Source: Belnapia sp. F-4-1 | GTDB lineage: Bacteria > Pseudomonadota > Alphaproteobacteria > Acetobacterales > Acetobacteraceae | Length of the DNA stretch: 41,712 bases | NCBI RefSeq assembly: GCF_000802185.1 | Contig: NZ_KN676113.1 | Coordinates: 1,529,097-1,570,808, forward strand | Direction of reading: 5' to 3' | Shown: in pieces, positions 16,546 to 25,729 of the stretch | How positions within the stretch are numbered: the stretch's first letter is position 1 | Layout of the letters: every line of letters starts with the position of its first letter | Program-made: the position numbers and the translations under genes | Notes under the pieces: generated by a model | What the model saw: the letters and a program-made list of their open reading frames with translations, nothing else | Databases searched by the model: none | Told to the model about the DNA's origin: nothing

Positions 16546-19338
16546 ATGAACGACACCGAAGCCCCCGCGCCCCGAGACTACCGCGGCACCGTCTTCCTGC
16601 CGCAGACCGCCTTCCCCATGAAGGGCGACCTGCCGAAGCGCGAGCCGGACTGGCTGAAGCGCTGGGAGGGGCTCGGCCTCTGGTCCCGCCTGCGCGAGCA
16701 GTCGAAGGACCGGCCGTCCTTCATCCTGCATGACGGCCCGCCCTACGCGAACGGCCCGCTGCATATCGGCCACGCGCTGAACAAGATCCTGAAGGACGTC
16801 ATCAACCGCGCCGCCCAGATGGCGGGGCACGATGCCGACTACGTCCCCGGCTGGGACTGCCACGGCCTGCCGATCGAGTGGAAGGTCGAGGAGGAGTACC
16901 GCGACCCCAAGGGCAAGTACCAGGGCGGCCGCAAGAAGGACGACGTGCCGGTCCTCGAATTCCGCGCCGAGTGCCGCGCCTATGCCACGCGCTGGCTCGA
17001 CGTGCAGCGCGAGGAGTTCAAGCGCCTCGGCGTCTTCGGCGACTGGGCCGGGCGCTATGCGACGATGGACTTCCCCTCGGAAGCCACCATCGTCGGCGAG
17101 ATCGGCAAATTCCTGATGAATGGCTCGCTCTATCGCGGGCTGCGCCCCGTGATGTGGAGCCCGGTCGAGAAGACGGCGCTGGCCGAGGCGGAGATCGAGT
17201 ATCACGACCATGTCTCGCCGACGCTCTGGGCGCGCTTCCGCCTGGTGAAGGCCGGCGCCGAGGACCTGGCCGGCGCCAGCGTTGTCATCTGGACGACGAC
17301 GCCCTGGACCATCCCCGGCAACCGCGCCGTCGCCTATGGCGCCGAGATCGACTACGCGCTGGTGCATGTCGAGGGCGTCGCCGAGGGCAGCTACCTCGTC
17401 CCCGGCGAGCGGCTGCTGGTCGCGCTGCCGCTGCTGCCGCAATTCGAGAAGGATGCGAAGCTCGGCGCTCATACGGTGGTGCGCGTCCTCAAGGGCGAGG
17501 AGCTGAAGGGCGCCGTCGCCGCGCATCCGCTGCGGGGTGCCGGCTACGACTTCGACGTGCCGCTGCTGCCGGGCGACTTCGTCACCACCGAGGCGGGCAC
17601 CGGCTTCGTCCATATCGCGCCGAGTCATGGCGAGGACGACTTCAACCTCGGCCGCGAGAACGGCCTGCCGGTGCCGGAGACGGTCAACGACGACGGCACC
17701 TTCACCTTGCAGGCGCCGGGCTTCACCGGCCTGCATGTCTTCAAGGCGCATGATGCCGTCTACGCCGCCTGCGAGGCCGCCGGCACGCTGGTCGCCAAGG
17801 GCAAGCTCACGCACAGCTACCCGCATAGCTGGCGGTCGAAGAAGCCGGTGATCTTCCGGGCGACGCCGCAATGGTTCATCGCCATGGACGATGCCAACGC
17901 CATCCGCGAGAAGGCGCTGGCCGCGATCGATGCTACGCAATTCGTCCCCGATCAGGGGCGCAACCGCATCGGCAGCATGGTCGCGGCGCGGCCGGACTGG
18001 TGCATCAGCCGCCAGCGCGCCTGGGGCGTGCCCATCGCGGTCTTCGTCGACCGCCGCACCGGCCAGCCGCTGCGCGACCCGGCGGTGATGGACCGCATCG
18101 TGGACGCCTTCCGCACCGAGGGCGCCGATGCCTGGTACCAGCCGGGCGCGGCCGCGCGCTTCCTCGGGCCGGGGCGCGACCCGGCCGAGTACGAGCAGGT
18201 GATGGACATCGTCGATGTGTGGTTCGAGAGCGGCTCGACCCATGCCTTCGTGCTGCGCGACCGCGGCATGCCCTTCCCGGCCGATCTCTACCTGGAGGGC
18301 TCCGACCAGCATCGCGGCTGGTTCCACTCCTCGCTGCTGGAGAGCGTCGGCACCAATGGCGTCGCGCCCTTCAAGGCGGTGCTGACGCATGGCTTCGTGC
18401 TCGACGAGTCGGGTAGGAAGATGTCGAAGTCGCTCGGCAACGTCACCGCCCCGCAGGAGGTGATGCAGCAATACGGCGCCGACATCCTGCGCCTCTGGGT
18501 TATGAACTCGGACACCGCCGAGGACCTCCGCATCGGCAAGGAGATCCTGAAGCAGCAGGCGGAGCTCTACCGGCGGCTGCGCAACACGCTGCGCTGGCTG
18601 CTCGGCAACCTCGCCGGCTTCGACGAGGCCGAGCGCGTCCCCCATGCCGAGCTGCCGGAGCTGGAGCGCTGGGTGCTGCACCGCCTCACCGAGCTGGATG
18701 CGAAGCTCCGCAAGGCGGCGAAGGACTACGACTGGACCGGCGTCTATCCCGAGATCCACGCCTTCTGCTCGACCGATCTCTCGGCCTTCTACTTCGACAT
18801 CCGCAAGGATAGCCTCTACTGCGATGCCGCGGACAGCCACCGGCGGCGCAGCGCGCGCACGGTGCTCGACGTGCTGCATCGCTGCCTCTGCGCCTGGCTG
18901 GCGCCGGTGCTGGTCTTCACCGCGGAGGAGGCTTGGCTCGCCCGCTTCCCCGACGATGATGACAGCATCCACCTGCACGACTTCCCGGTGCTGCCCGGCG
19001 AATGGCGGGACGAGGCGCTGGCGGAGCGCTGGGCCGCGCTGCGCGCCCGCCGCGCCGAGGCAACCGGGCTGCTGGAGGAGCTGCGGCGCTCCGGCGAGAT
19101 CGGCTCCTCCTTGCAGGCCAGCGTCGCGGTGCCGGAAGCAGCCGGCTTCGATACCGGCTTCTGGGAGGAAATCCTGATCGTCTCCCGCGTCGAGCAGGTG
19201 CCGGCCGAAGGCTTCACCGCCACCAAGGCTCCCGGCGCCAAGTGCGACCGTTGCTGGCGCGTGCTGGAGGAGGTCGGCCAGTCCGCCGCCCACCCCACCC
19301 TCTGCCGCCGCTGCGAGGCCGTGGTGGCGGGCCAGTGA
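16546..19338 (+). CDS. ileS: Isoleucyl-tRNA synthetase
   Basis: Class I aminoacyl-tRNA synthetase, 930 residues, normal bacterial length. The HIGH motif is at residues 73-76 (PPYANGPLHIGHALNK). KMSKS is at 625-629. The editing domain has WTTTPWTIPGNRAV and HIAPSHGEDDFNLG. The GWDCHGLPIEWKVE and WCISRQRAWGVPI motifs are present. The C-terminal zinc finger has four cysteines (CDRCW ... CRRC, near 893-922). The ATG follows GGAGA. Its stop overlaps the lspA start (TGATG), so the two are translationally coupled, as in many bacteria. Confidence 0.98.
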   Translation: MNDTEAPAPRDYRGTVFLPQTAFPMKGDLPKREPDWLKRWEGLGLWSRLREQSKDRPSFILHDGPPYANGPLHIGHALNKILKDVINRAAQMAGHDADYVPGWDCHGLPIEWKVEEEYRDPKGKYQGGRKKDDVPVLEFRAECRAYATRWLDVQREEFKRLGVFGDWAGRYATMDFPSEATIVGEIGKFLMNGSLYRGLRPVMWSPVEKTALAEAEIEYHDHVSPTLWARFRLVKAGAEDLAGASVVIWTTTPWTIPGNRAVAYGAEIDYALVHVEGVAEGSYLVPGERLLVALPLLPQFEKDAKLGAHTVVRVLKGEELKGAVAAHPLRGAGYDFDVPLLPGDFVTTEAGTGFVHIAPSHGEDDFNLGRENGLPVPETVNDDGTFTLQAPGFTGLHVFKAHDAVYAACEAAGTLVAKGKLTHSYPHSWRSKKPVIFRATPQWFIAMDDANAIREKALAAIDATQFVPDQGRNRIGSMVAARPDWCISRQRAWGVPIAVFVDRRTGQPLRDPAVMDRIVDAFRTEGADAWYQPGAAARFLGPGRDPAEYEQVMDIVDVWFESGSTHAFVLRDRGMPFPADLYLEGSDQHRGWFHSSLLESVGTNGVAPFKAVLTHGFVLDESGRKMSKSLGNVTAPQEVMQQYGADILRLWVMNSDTAEDLRIGKEILKQQAELYRRLRNTLRWLLGNLAGFDEAERVPHAELPELERWVLHRLTELDAKLRKAAKDYDWTGVYPEIHAFCSTDLSAFYFDIRKDSLYCDAADSHRRRSARTVLDVLHRCLCAWLAPVLVFTAEEAWLARFPDDDDSIHLHDFPVLPGEWRDEALAERWAALRARRAEATGLLEELRRSGEIGSSLQASVAVPEAAGFDTGFWEEILIVSRVEQVPAEGFTATKAPGAKCDRCWRVLEEVGQSAAHPTLCRRCEAVVAGQ

Positions 19339-19829
19339 TGCGCATCGGCCTCCTCATGGCGGCGCTGCTGCTCGCCGCCGATCAGCTCAGCAAGTGGTGG
19401 GTGCTGGAGGTGCTGGACCTCCCCAACCGCCGCACGCTGCCGCTGGTCGAGGCGGGGCCGCTCGGCCTCGACCTCACCATGGTCTGGAACCGCGGCGTCA
19501 CCTTCGGCCTGCTTTCGGGCGAGGGGCCGCTGAACCACATCATCCTCGCCGTCCTCGCCGCCGTCATCGCCGCCTTCCTGCTGCGCTGGATGGCGCGGGC
19601 GGAGAACCGCGCGGTTGCAACCGCGCTGGGTGCGGTGGTCGGCGGCGCGGTCGGCAATGTCATCGACCGGCTGCGCTTCGGCGCGGTGGTCGATTTCGTT
19701 GATGCGCATGGCTGGGGCTGGCACTGGTACGTGTTCAACATCGCCGATGCCGGGATCGTATGCGGGGTTTTCGTCCTCCTCGCGGATGCCTTGTTCCGCA
19801 AGCCGCCGGCGAGTAAGGAGGCGGCATGA
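19338..19829 (+). CDS. lspA: Lipoprotein signal peptidase (signal peptidase II)
   Basis: A 163-residue inner-membrane aspartyl protease that removes signal peptides from prolipoproteins after lipid attachment. It has four hydrophobic segments. The catalytic aspartates are D110 in VGNVIDR and D137 in FNIADAGI; the family motifs DQLSKWW (residues 15-21) and VWNRGVTFGLL (49-59) are present. It overlaps ileS by one base and the following lipoprotein gene by four bases (ATGA). The lipoprotein next door is a likely substrate. Confidence 0.96.
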   Translation: MRIGLLMAALLLAADQLSKWWVLEVLDLPNRRTLPLVEAGPLGLDLTMVWNRGVTFGLLSGEGPLNHIILAVLAAVIAAFLLRWMARAENRAVATALGAVVGGAVGNVIDRLRFGAVVDFVDAHGWGWHWYVFNIADAGIVCGVFVLLADALFRKPPASKEAA

Positions 19830-20416
19830 GGATGCGCCGCCCCGCGGGCCAGGCTATGGCCCTGTCCATTCTGCTCGCCACCGCCCTCGCCGGCTGCGGC
19901 GGCGACACCGCGCGCACCTTCGGCCTGACCCGCGACGCGCCGGATGAATTCCAGGTAACGACCCGGGCGCCGCTCTCCATGCCGCCCTCGCTCGGCGGCC
20001 CGCTGCCGGCGCCCCGCCCCGGCGCCGACCGGCCGCAGGAGGTCTCGACCCGCCAGGCGGCGGAGGCGACGCTGGTGCCGGGCGCGGTGCTCAGTGGCCC
20101 GGCCGCCGCCAGCGCCCCGAGCACCGCCGAGAGCGCGCTGCTGAGCCAGGCCGGCCGCCCGGTCGGCGACGGCATCCGCCGCCGGGTGGACGAGGAGAGC
20201 CTGAAGCTCGACCAGCCGCAGCGCACGCTGGTGGACCGGCTGATGTTCTGGCGCGGGCCGGAGCCGGCCGGCACCGCGCTCGACCCGCGGCGCGAGGCGC
20301 AGCGGCTGCGCGAGAACGCGGCGCTCGGCCGCGAGGTGACGGATGGCGAGACGCCGGTGATCCAGCGCACCCGCAGCAGCAACCCGGTCACGGCGCTGTT
20401 CGAGAGCATCTTCTGA
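19826..20416 (+). CDS. DUF3035 lipoprotein, BamF-type subunit of the outer-membrane assembly machine
   Basis: A 196-residue lipoprotein. It has a positively charged start, a hydrophobic stretch and lipobox LAGC, with the lipidated Cys at residue 24. The DUF3035 signature GLTRDAPDEFQVTTRAPLSMPP (read in two parts, residues 33-54) follows directly. The rest is low complexity with helices (LDQPQRTLVDRLMFW, DPRREAQRLRENAALG). DUF3035 proteins are alphaproteobacterial; the Caulobacter member is known as BamF, part of the Bam complex (established knowledge, assigned here by family). It overlaps lspA by four bases. Confidence 0.85.
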   Translation: MRMRRPAGQAMALSILLATALAGCGGDTARTFGLTRDAPDEFQVTTRAPLSMPPSLGGPLPAPRPGADRPQEVSTRQAAEATLVPGAVLSGPAAASAPSTAESALLSQAGRPVGDGIRRRVDEESLKLDQPQRTLVDRLMFWRGPEPAGTALDPRREAQRLRENAALGREVTDGETPVIQRTRSSNPVTALFESIF

Positions 20417-20418
20417 AC

Positions 20419-20460
20419 ACGGCTTGGCCCCCACGGCTTGGACACTAGGGGCCGAGCCGT
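20419..20460 (+). terminator. Long hairpin with a duplicated left arm after the DUF3035 gene
   Basis: ACGGCTTGGCCCC (20419-20431) pairs over 13 positions (one T-G wobble) with GGGGCCGAGCCGT (20448-20460), 2 bases after the stop codon. A second copy of ACGGCTTGG (20433-20441) can pair with the same right arm. Two mutually exclusive stems are therefore possible. No T-run follows. Confidence 0.5.
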
Positions 20461-20535
20461 CATGATCGGCCTCCCTGCCCCCATGGGCCTCGTGCGATGC
20501 TGGCGGAACGCCACCGGCATCCCCACATTGGAGGC

Positions 20536-21927
20536 ATGCCCAGCGTGACACGCCGTACCGCCCTCCGCTCCGCCGCTGCCCTGCCGGTGGCCACCGCCGC
20601 TCCGCCCGCCCTCGCCCAGCCGGCCATCGCCCCGCCGACCGAACAGATCGCCGAGCGCCCGCTCTTCGGCGCGGTGAGCTGGACCATGGCGAACGGGCTG
20701 CGCGTGGTGCTCGCCGAGAGCCGGCGGGTGCCGGTCGTCTCGCACTACCTCTTCTATGGCGCGGGCGCGGGGGAGGACCCGGCGGGCCGGTCCGGCACCG
20801 CGCATTTCCTCGAGCACATGATGTTCAAGGGCAGCCGCAACGTGGCACCGGGCGCGCTGTCGCTGGCCGTGGCGCGGGAGGGCGGGCAGGACAATGCCTT
20901 CACCTCGCGCGACGTCACCGCCTACTACCAGACGGTCGAGGCCTCGCGCCTCCCGCTGGTCATGCGGATGGAGGCGGACCGCTTCGCCTATCCGCTGCTG
21001 CCCGAGGCGACGCTGGAGCCGGAGCGGGCGGTGATCCTTGAGGAGCGCAACCAGCGCACCAGCAGCAACCCGCGCGGCCGCTTCTGGGAAGGGTTCGAGG
21101 CTGCCATGTGGGGGCCGCAGCACTGGCACGGCCGCCCGCTGATCGGCTGGGAGGATGAGATCCGCGCCATCACGCTTGGGGATCTCCGCGGCTTCCACGA
21201 GCAGCGCTACGCCCCCGCCAACGCCGTGCTCGTCGTCACCGGCGATGCGCGGGAGGCCGAGGTGCGGAAGCTCGCCGAGGAATTCTACGGCGTGGTGCCG
21301 GCCCGGCCCTTCACGGCCCGCCAGCGGGCGGAGCCGGTGCCGGCCGCGGCCGAGCCGCGCTTCGTCCAGCACGACCCGGCGGTGCGCGAGGCGAGCTTCA
21401 TGCGCAGCGCCATGGCGCCGAGCCTCACCTGGGGCGAGACGCGCCATGCCTGGCCGCTCGAGGTCCTGGCGCATCTGCTCGGCAGCGGCTCCGGCAGCCG
21501 GTTGCACAAGGCGCTCGTCGAGACCGGGCTCGCGACCAGCGCCAGCGCCTCCTATGACAGCGAGACGGTGGGGCCGGGCAGCTTCAGCGTCTCGGCCACG
21601 GCGCGGCAGGATGTGGCGCCGGAGCGGCTGGAGGCGGCGGTGGATGCCGCCCTCGCCGCGCTGCTGCAGGACGGGCCGAGCGAGGCGGAGGTCATCCGCT
21701 CCATCCGCCAGCTGACGGCGGGGGCGGTGCTGTCGCTCGACGGCATCGGCGCCGCGCCGCGGATGCTGGGCGGCGTGCTGGCGATCGGCCTGCCGCTGGA
21801 GCTGGTGGAATTCTGGCCGCGCTACCTGAAGGCGGTGACGCGGGACCAGGTGACGGCCGCGGCGCGGGCGGTGCTTGGCCAGCCGGCCGGCACCACGGGC
21901 TGGCTGCTGCCGGGAGCGCCGGCATGA
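20536..21927 (+). CDS. M16 zinc metallopeptidase, catalytic subunit, exported
   Basis: A 463-residue M16B-type protease. The zinc motif HFLEH is at residues 90-94, with the third ligand in the AVILEER region at 169-170, giving the family HxxEH-x(~75)-E. The N-terminus TRRTALRSAAALPVATAAPPALA looks like a Sec or Tat-like signal with cleavage near residue 28. The second half has SRLHKALVETGLA, the M16 substrate-grip region. The ATG follows GGAGG; the open frame from 20497 is not needed. The next gene is its inactive partner, overlapping by four bases. Such pairs sit beside DUF3035 in alphaproteobacteria. It probably degrades peptides or misfolded proteins in the periplasm. Confidence 0.92.
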   Translation: MPSVTRRTALRSAAALPVATAAPPALAQPAIAPPTEQIAERPLFGAVSWTMANGLRVVLAESRRVPVVSHYLFYGAGAGEDPAGRSGTAHFLEHMMFKGSRNVAPGALSLAVAREGGQDNAFTSRDVTAYYQTVEASRLPLVMRMEADRFAYPLLPEATLEPERAVILEERNQRTSSNPRGRFWEGFEAAMWGPQHWHGRPLIGWEDEIRAITLGDLRGFHEQRYAPANAVLVVTGDAREAEVRKLAEEFYGVVPARPFTARQRAEPVPAAAEPRFVQHDPAVREASFMRSAMAPSLTWGETRHAWPLEVLAHLLGSGSGSRLHKALVETGLATSASASYDSETVGPGSFSVSATARQDVAPERLEAAVDAALAALLQDGPSEAEVIRSIRQLTAGAVLSLDGIGAAPRMLGGVLAIGLPLELVEFWPRYLKAVTRDQVTAAARAVLGQPAGTTGWLLPGAPA

Positions 21928-23183
21928 CCGGCGAGCAGGGGTTTTCGCTCCCCATTCAGGTGGTCGAGGCGGATGGCATCTCCGCCTGGCTGGTCGAGGA
22001 CCAGTCGGTGCCGGTGGTCTCCGTCGCCTGGTCCTGGGCCGGCGGGGCGGCGCTCGACCCGGCGGGGCAGGAAGGGACGGCGGCGCTCGCGGCCGCCCTG
22101 CTGACCGAGGGGGCGGGTTCGCTGCGGGCCATCGAGTTCGGCGATGCGCTGCGCGACCAGGCGATCAGCCTCAACTTCTCCGCCGACCGGGACAGTTTCG
22201 AGGGCGGCTTCCGGGCGCTCACCACGGCCCTGCCGGAGGCGGTGCGCCTCGCCCGCCTCGCCATGCAGGAGCCGCGGCTCGATGCGGATGCGGTGGAGCG
22301 GGTGCGGGCGCGCTCCATCGCCGCCGCCCGTCGCGCGCTGGAAACGCCGCGTGGCCAGGCGGTGCGGGCCTTCTGGGCGAATGCCTATCCCGGGCATTCG
22401 GCCGGGCGGCCGAGCGGCGGCACGGCGGAGAGCCTGGCAGGCCTGCCTGTGGAGGCGCTGCGGGCGGCGCTCGCCCGGCAAGTCCACCGCGAGGGGCTCC
22501 TGGTGACGGCGAGCGGCGCCATCACCCCGGCCGAGTTGCAGGCGCTGCTGCCGGCGCTGTTCGGCGGGCTGCCGGGCGGGGCGCCGCAACCTATGGCGCC
22601 GCTGCCGGCCTTTCGCGCTTTCGGGCAGCAGGTGCTGCCCGTGGCCTCGCCGCAATCGGCGGTGATTTTCGGCCAGGACGGGCTGCCCTCGTCCGATCCA
22701 GACTGGGAGGCGGCGCAGGTTGTGCTGCGCATCCTGGCCGGGGGTGGCTTCTCCTCCCGCCTGATGCAGTCGGTGCGGGAGCAGCGCGGCCTCTCCTATG
22801 GCATCGGCGCCGGGCTCGACCTGCTGTTCCGGCATGGCGTCGTCATCGGCTCGGTGGCGACGGAGAATGCGCGCGTGGCCGAGACGCTCGCGGTGACGCG
22901 GGAGGAATGGGCCCGCATGGCTGCCGAGGGGCCGACCGAGACGGAACTGGCCGATGCCGTCGCCTTCCTCACCGGCTCCATGCCGCTGCAATTCACCGAC
23001 AGCCGGCGGGTGGCGGAGACGCTGCTGATGCTGCGGCAGAACGGCCGGCCGACCGACTGGCTCGCCGGCCGCCCGGCGCGGCTCCGGGCGCTGACGCAGG
23101 AGCGGCTGGCCCGGGTGGCGGCACGGGTGCTGGCGCCGGATGGGCTCTCGGTCGTGGTGGCGGGGCAGCCGGCGGGGTTGTGA
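21924..23183 (+). CDS. M16 peptidase family protein, inactive partner subunit
   Basis: A 419-residue M16 homologue without HxxEH; the equivalent region reads AALAAALLTEGAG (about residues 53-65). It keeps the substrate-binding motif of partner subunits, FSSRLMQSVREQRGLSYGIGA (read in parts, near 275-295). In M16B heterodimers one subunit has zinc and the other supplies the R/Y pair, which this one has. Unlike the upstream gene it shows no signal peptide: it starts MTGEQGFSLPIQVVEADG. Either the start is further upstream (blocked by the overlap) or one subunit is exported differently. ATGA overlap with the upstream gene supports a matched pair. Confidence 0.9.
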   Translation: MTGEQGFSLPIQVVEADGISAWLVEDQSVPVVSVAWSWAGGAALDPAGQEGTAALAAALLTEGAGSLRAIEFGDALRDQAISLNFSADRDSFEGGFRALTTALPEAVRLARLAMQEPRLDADAVERVRARSIAAARRALETPRGQAVRAFWANAYPGHSAGRPSGGTAESLAGLPVEALRAALARQVHREGLLVTASGAITPAELQALLPALFGGLPGGAPQPMAPLPAFRAFGQQVLPVASPQSAVIFGQDGLPSSDPDWEAAQVVLRILAGGGFSSRLMQSVREQRGLSYGIGAGLDLLFRHGVVIGSVATENARVAETLAVTREEWARMAAEGPTETELADAVAFLTGSMPLQFTDSRRVAETLLMLRQNGRPTDWLAGRPARLRALTQERLARVAARVLAPDGLSVVVAGQPAGL

Positions 23184-23250
23184 GCCGGCGACGATTTCCC
23201 CGCCCGGCCGCTTTGCGTTAAGCCAGAGCGGTCGGAACGGAGGAAGGCGC

Positions 23251-24885
23251 ATGGCGCAGGAACTGGCGGCGGCCTGGGCGGCGGTGATGGCCCTGGCCCG
23301 GACGCCACGTCCGGATGGCAGCGCCCCCGCCTCCATCCGCCCGCTCTTCGCCGCCGACCCCGAGCGGTTCCGCCGCTTCTCTCATGCCGCCGACGGGCTG
23401 CTGCTCGACCTGTCCAAGACCTCCGTGAGCGATGCGGTGCGGACGGCGCTGCTCGGCCTCGCCCGCGCCGCCGACCTGCCCGGCCGGCGGGACGCCATGG
23501 CGCGGGGCGAGGCGGTCAACGTCACCGAGCGGCGGGCCGTGCTGCACATGGCGCTGCGCGGCGAGGGCGGCTTCCGCGCCGGGGCGGAGGATGCCTCGGC
23601 CGAGGTGGCGGGCGTACTCGGGCGGATGCGGGACTTCGCCCAGGCCGTGACCGAGGGCCAGCTGCGCGGGGCGACGGGCGAACGCTTCACCGACGTCCTG
23701 AACATCGGCATCGGCGGCTCCGATCTCGGCCCAGCTATGGTGGCGCGGGCGCTGTGGACGCCGGCCTCGCCGCTGCGGCCGCACTATCTCGGCAATGTCG
23801 ATGCCCATGCCTGGGAGGAAATCCGCCCCCGGCTCGACCCGCGGCGGACGCTGGTACTGGTGGCCAGCAAGACCTTCACCACCCAGGAGACGATGACCAA
23901 TGCCGCGCTGGTGCGCGCCTGGCTGGCCGAAGGGGTCGGCGAGGCGGCGGTCGGCGGGCATTTGGCGGCGCTGTCCACCAACCTCAAGGCGACCGAGGGA
24001 TTCGGCATCGCCGCGGACCGGGTCTTTCCCTTCCGCGACTGGGTGGGCGGGCGCTTCTCGCTCTGGTCGTCGATCGGCCTGTCATTGGCGCTCGCGCTCG
24101 GCTGGGAGGCCTTCGAGCGGCTGCTCGCCGGGGCGCGAGCGATGGATGCGCATTTCCTCTCGGCGCCGCTTGAAGCCAATCTCCCGGTGCTGCTGGCGCT
24201 GACCGAGCTTTGGCACATCAACGGCCTCGGCTATGCGACACGGGCGGTGCTCCCCTATGACGAGCGCCTGGCCCGCCTGCCGGCACATCTCCAGCAGGTG
24301 GAGATGGAGAGCCTCGGCAAGCGGGTGACGCTGGCGGGCAAGCCGGTCGGGCACGATACGGGGGCGGTGGTCTTCGGCGAGCCGGGGACCAATGCGCAGC
24401 ACAGCTTCATGCAGCTGATCCATCAAGGCACGCGGCCGGTGCCGGCCGATATCATCCTGGTGAAGCGGCCGGACCATGCGCATCCCGACAGCCACCGGAA
24501 GCTGCTGGCCAATGGCCTGGCGCAGTCGGCGGCGCTGATGCGGGGCAAGACCGAGGCGGAGGTGCGGGCCGAGATGGCAGCCGCGGGCACCGACCCGGCG
24601 GAGATCGAGCGGCTGGTGCCGCACCGCGTCTTCCCCGGCGACCGGCCGACCGCGACCCTGATGCTGCCGCAGCTCGACGCCTTCACCCTCGGGCAGGTGG
24701 TGGCGCTCTACGAGCACAAGGTCGCCTCGCTCGGCATCCTCTGGGACATCAACGCCTTCGACCAGTGGGGCGTGGAACTCGGCAAGCAACTCACCGGGCC
24801 GATCCTGAAGGCGCTGGAGGGCGGCACTGCCGAGGGACAGGACGGCTCGACCCTCGGCCTGCTGGCGGCGCTCCGGCCGGGCTGA
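23251..24885 (+). CDS. pgi: Glucose-6-phosphate isomerase
   Basis: A 544-residue cytosolic enzyme interconverting glucose-6-phosphate and fructose-6-phosphate. Signatures are NIGIGGSDLGPAM (about residues 151-163), VASKTFTTQETMTNA (about 207-221), GGRFSLWSSIGL (about 265-276) with the conserved Arg and Ser, the catalytic Glu in QQVEMESLGKRV, GEPGTNAQHSFMQLIHQG with the catalytic His, and WDINAFDQWGVELGK with the catalytic Lys. ATG 23251 is preceded by GGAGGAAGG. The frame is open from 23140 but those residues look like translated spacer. Confidence 0.97.
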   Translation: MAQELAAAWAAVMALARTPRPDGSAPASIRPLFAADPERFRRFSHAADGLLLDLSKTSVSDAVRTALLGLARAADLPGRRDAMARGEAVNVTERRAVLHMALRGEGGFRAGAEDASAEVAGVLGRMRDFAQAVTEGQLRGATGERFTDVLNIGIGGSDLGPAMVARALWTPASPLRPHYLGNVDAHAWEEIRPRLDPRRTLVLVASKTFTTQETMTNAALVRAWLAEGVGEAAVGGHLAALSTNLKATEGFGIAADRVFPFRDWVGGRFSLWSSIGLSLALALGWEAFERLLAGARAMDAHFLSAPLEANLPVLLALTELWHINGLGYATRAVLPYDERLARLPAHLQQVEMESLGKRVTLAGKPVGHDTGAVVFGEPGTNAQHSFMQLIHQGTRPVPADIILVKRPDHAHPDSHRKLLANGLAQSAALMRGKTEAEVRAEMAAAGTDPAEIERLVPHRVFPGDRPTATLMLPQLDAFTLGQVVALYEHKVASLGILWDINAFDQWGVELGKQLTGPILKALEGGTAEGQDGSTLGLLAALRPG

Positions 24886-24886
24886 G

Positions 24887-25636
24887 ATGCGGATTGCCGT
24901 CTTCGCCGACATCCACGGCAACCTTCGCGCGCTGGAGGCGGTGCTGGCGGACCTGCCGCGGCGCGGGGCCGATCTCGTGGTCAATCTCGGCGACTGCCTT
25001 TCCGGGCCGTTGCAGCCGGCGGAAGTGGCGGACCGGCTGATGGCGCTCGGCTGGCCGACGGTGCGCGGCAACCATGACCGGCAGCTGCTCGACCGGCCGG
25101 TGGAGGCGATGATCCCCTCCGATGCCTTCAGCGCCGCGCGGCTGACGGCGGCGCATCGGGGCTGGCTCGGCGCCTTGCCGGCGGTGCTGCATCTGGCGGA
25201 GAGAGTGCTCGCCTGCCACGGCACGCCCGCGGACGACCTGACCTATGCGCTGGAGGTGGTGGCCGGGCCGCATCACCTGCGACCGGCGACGGCGGCGGAG
25301 GCCGCCGGGCGCATCGGGGCGACGCCGGGGGCGGAACTGGTCCTCTGCGGCCACTCGCATCTGGCGCGGATGGCGCGACTGCCGGATGGGCGGGTGGTGG
25401 TCAATCCGGGCAGCGTCGGCCAGCCGGGCTATTGGGATGCCGAGCCGCATCCGCATGTCGTCTTCGCCGGCACGCCGCATGCGCGCTATGCGGTGGTGGA
25501 GCGCGGGCCGGCCGGGTGGAGCGCCGAATTCCACGCCATCCCCTACGACTGGGACGCCGCGGCGGCGGATGCCCGCGCTGCGGGACGGGCGGATTGGGCG
25601 CGGGCGCTGGCGACGGGGCAGCTCGACTATCCCTGA
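24887..25636 (+). CDS. Metallophosphoesterase, YfcE/MJ0936-like
   Basis: A 249-residue calcineurin-like phosphoesterase. All metal motifs are visible: FADIHGN (D8, H10), NLGDCLSGP (D36), RGNHDRQLL (N62, H63), ACHGTP and CGHSHLARM. It probably acts on phosphodiesters in the cytosol; the substrate is unknown. It starts one base after the pgi stop, so the two are in one operon. The start is fixed by the motif at residue 8. Confidence 0.9.
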   Translation: MRIAVFADIHGNLRALEAVLADLPRRGADLVVNLGDCLSGPLQPAEVADRLMALGWPTVRGNHDRQLLDRPVEAMIPSDAFSAARLTAAHRGWLGALPAVLHLAERVLACHGTPADDLTYALEVVAGPHHLRPATAAEAAGRIGATPGAELVLCGHSHLARMARLPDGRVVVNPGSVGQPGYWDAEPHPHVVFAGTPHARYAVVERGPAGWSAEFHAIPYDWDAAAADARAAGRADWARALATGQLDYP

Positions 25637-25729
25637 GGCCTGCCCTGGCGGGCGGTGCGGCGGCGCCTTATCTTTCGGGGTGGAGGTTCGCTTCGCACCC
25701 ATGATCGCGCCCATGCCGAGCCCCCGCTG

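Noticed and set aside
16384-19293. A 969-codon open frame on the - strand opposite ileS
   Set aside because: Antisense shadow with low-complexity His/Arg/Gln-rich text; ileS is certain.
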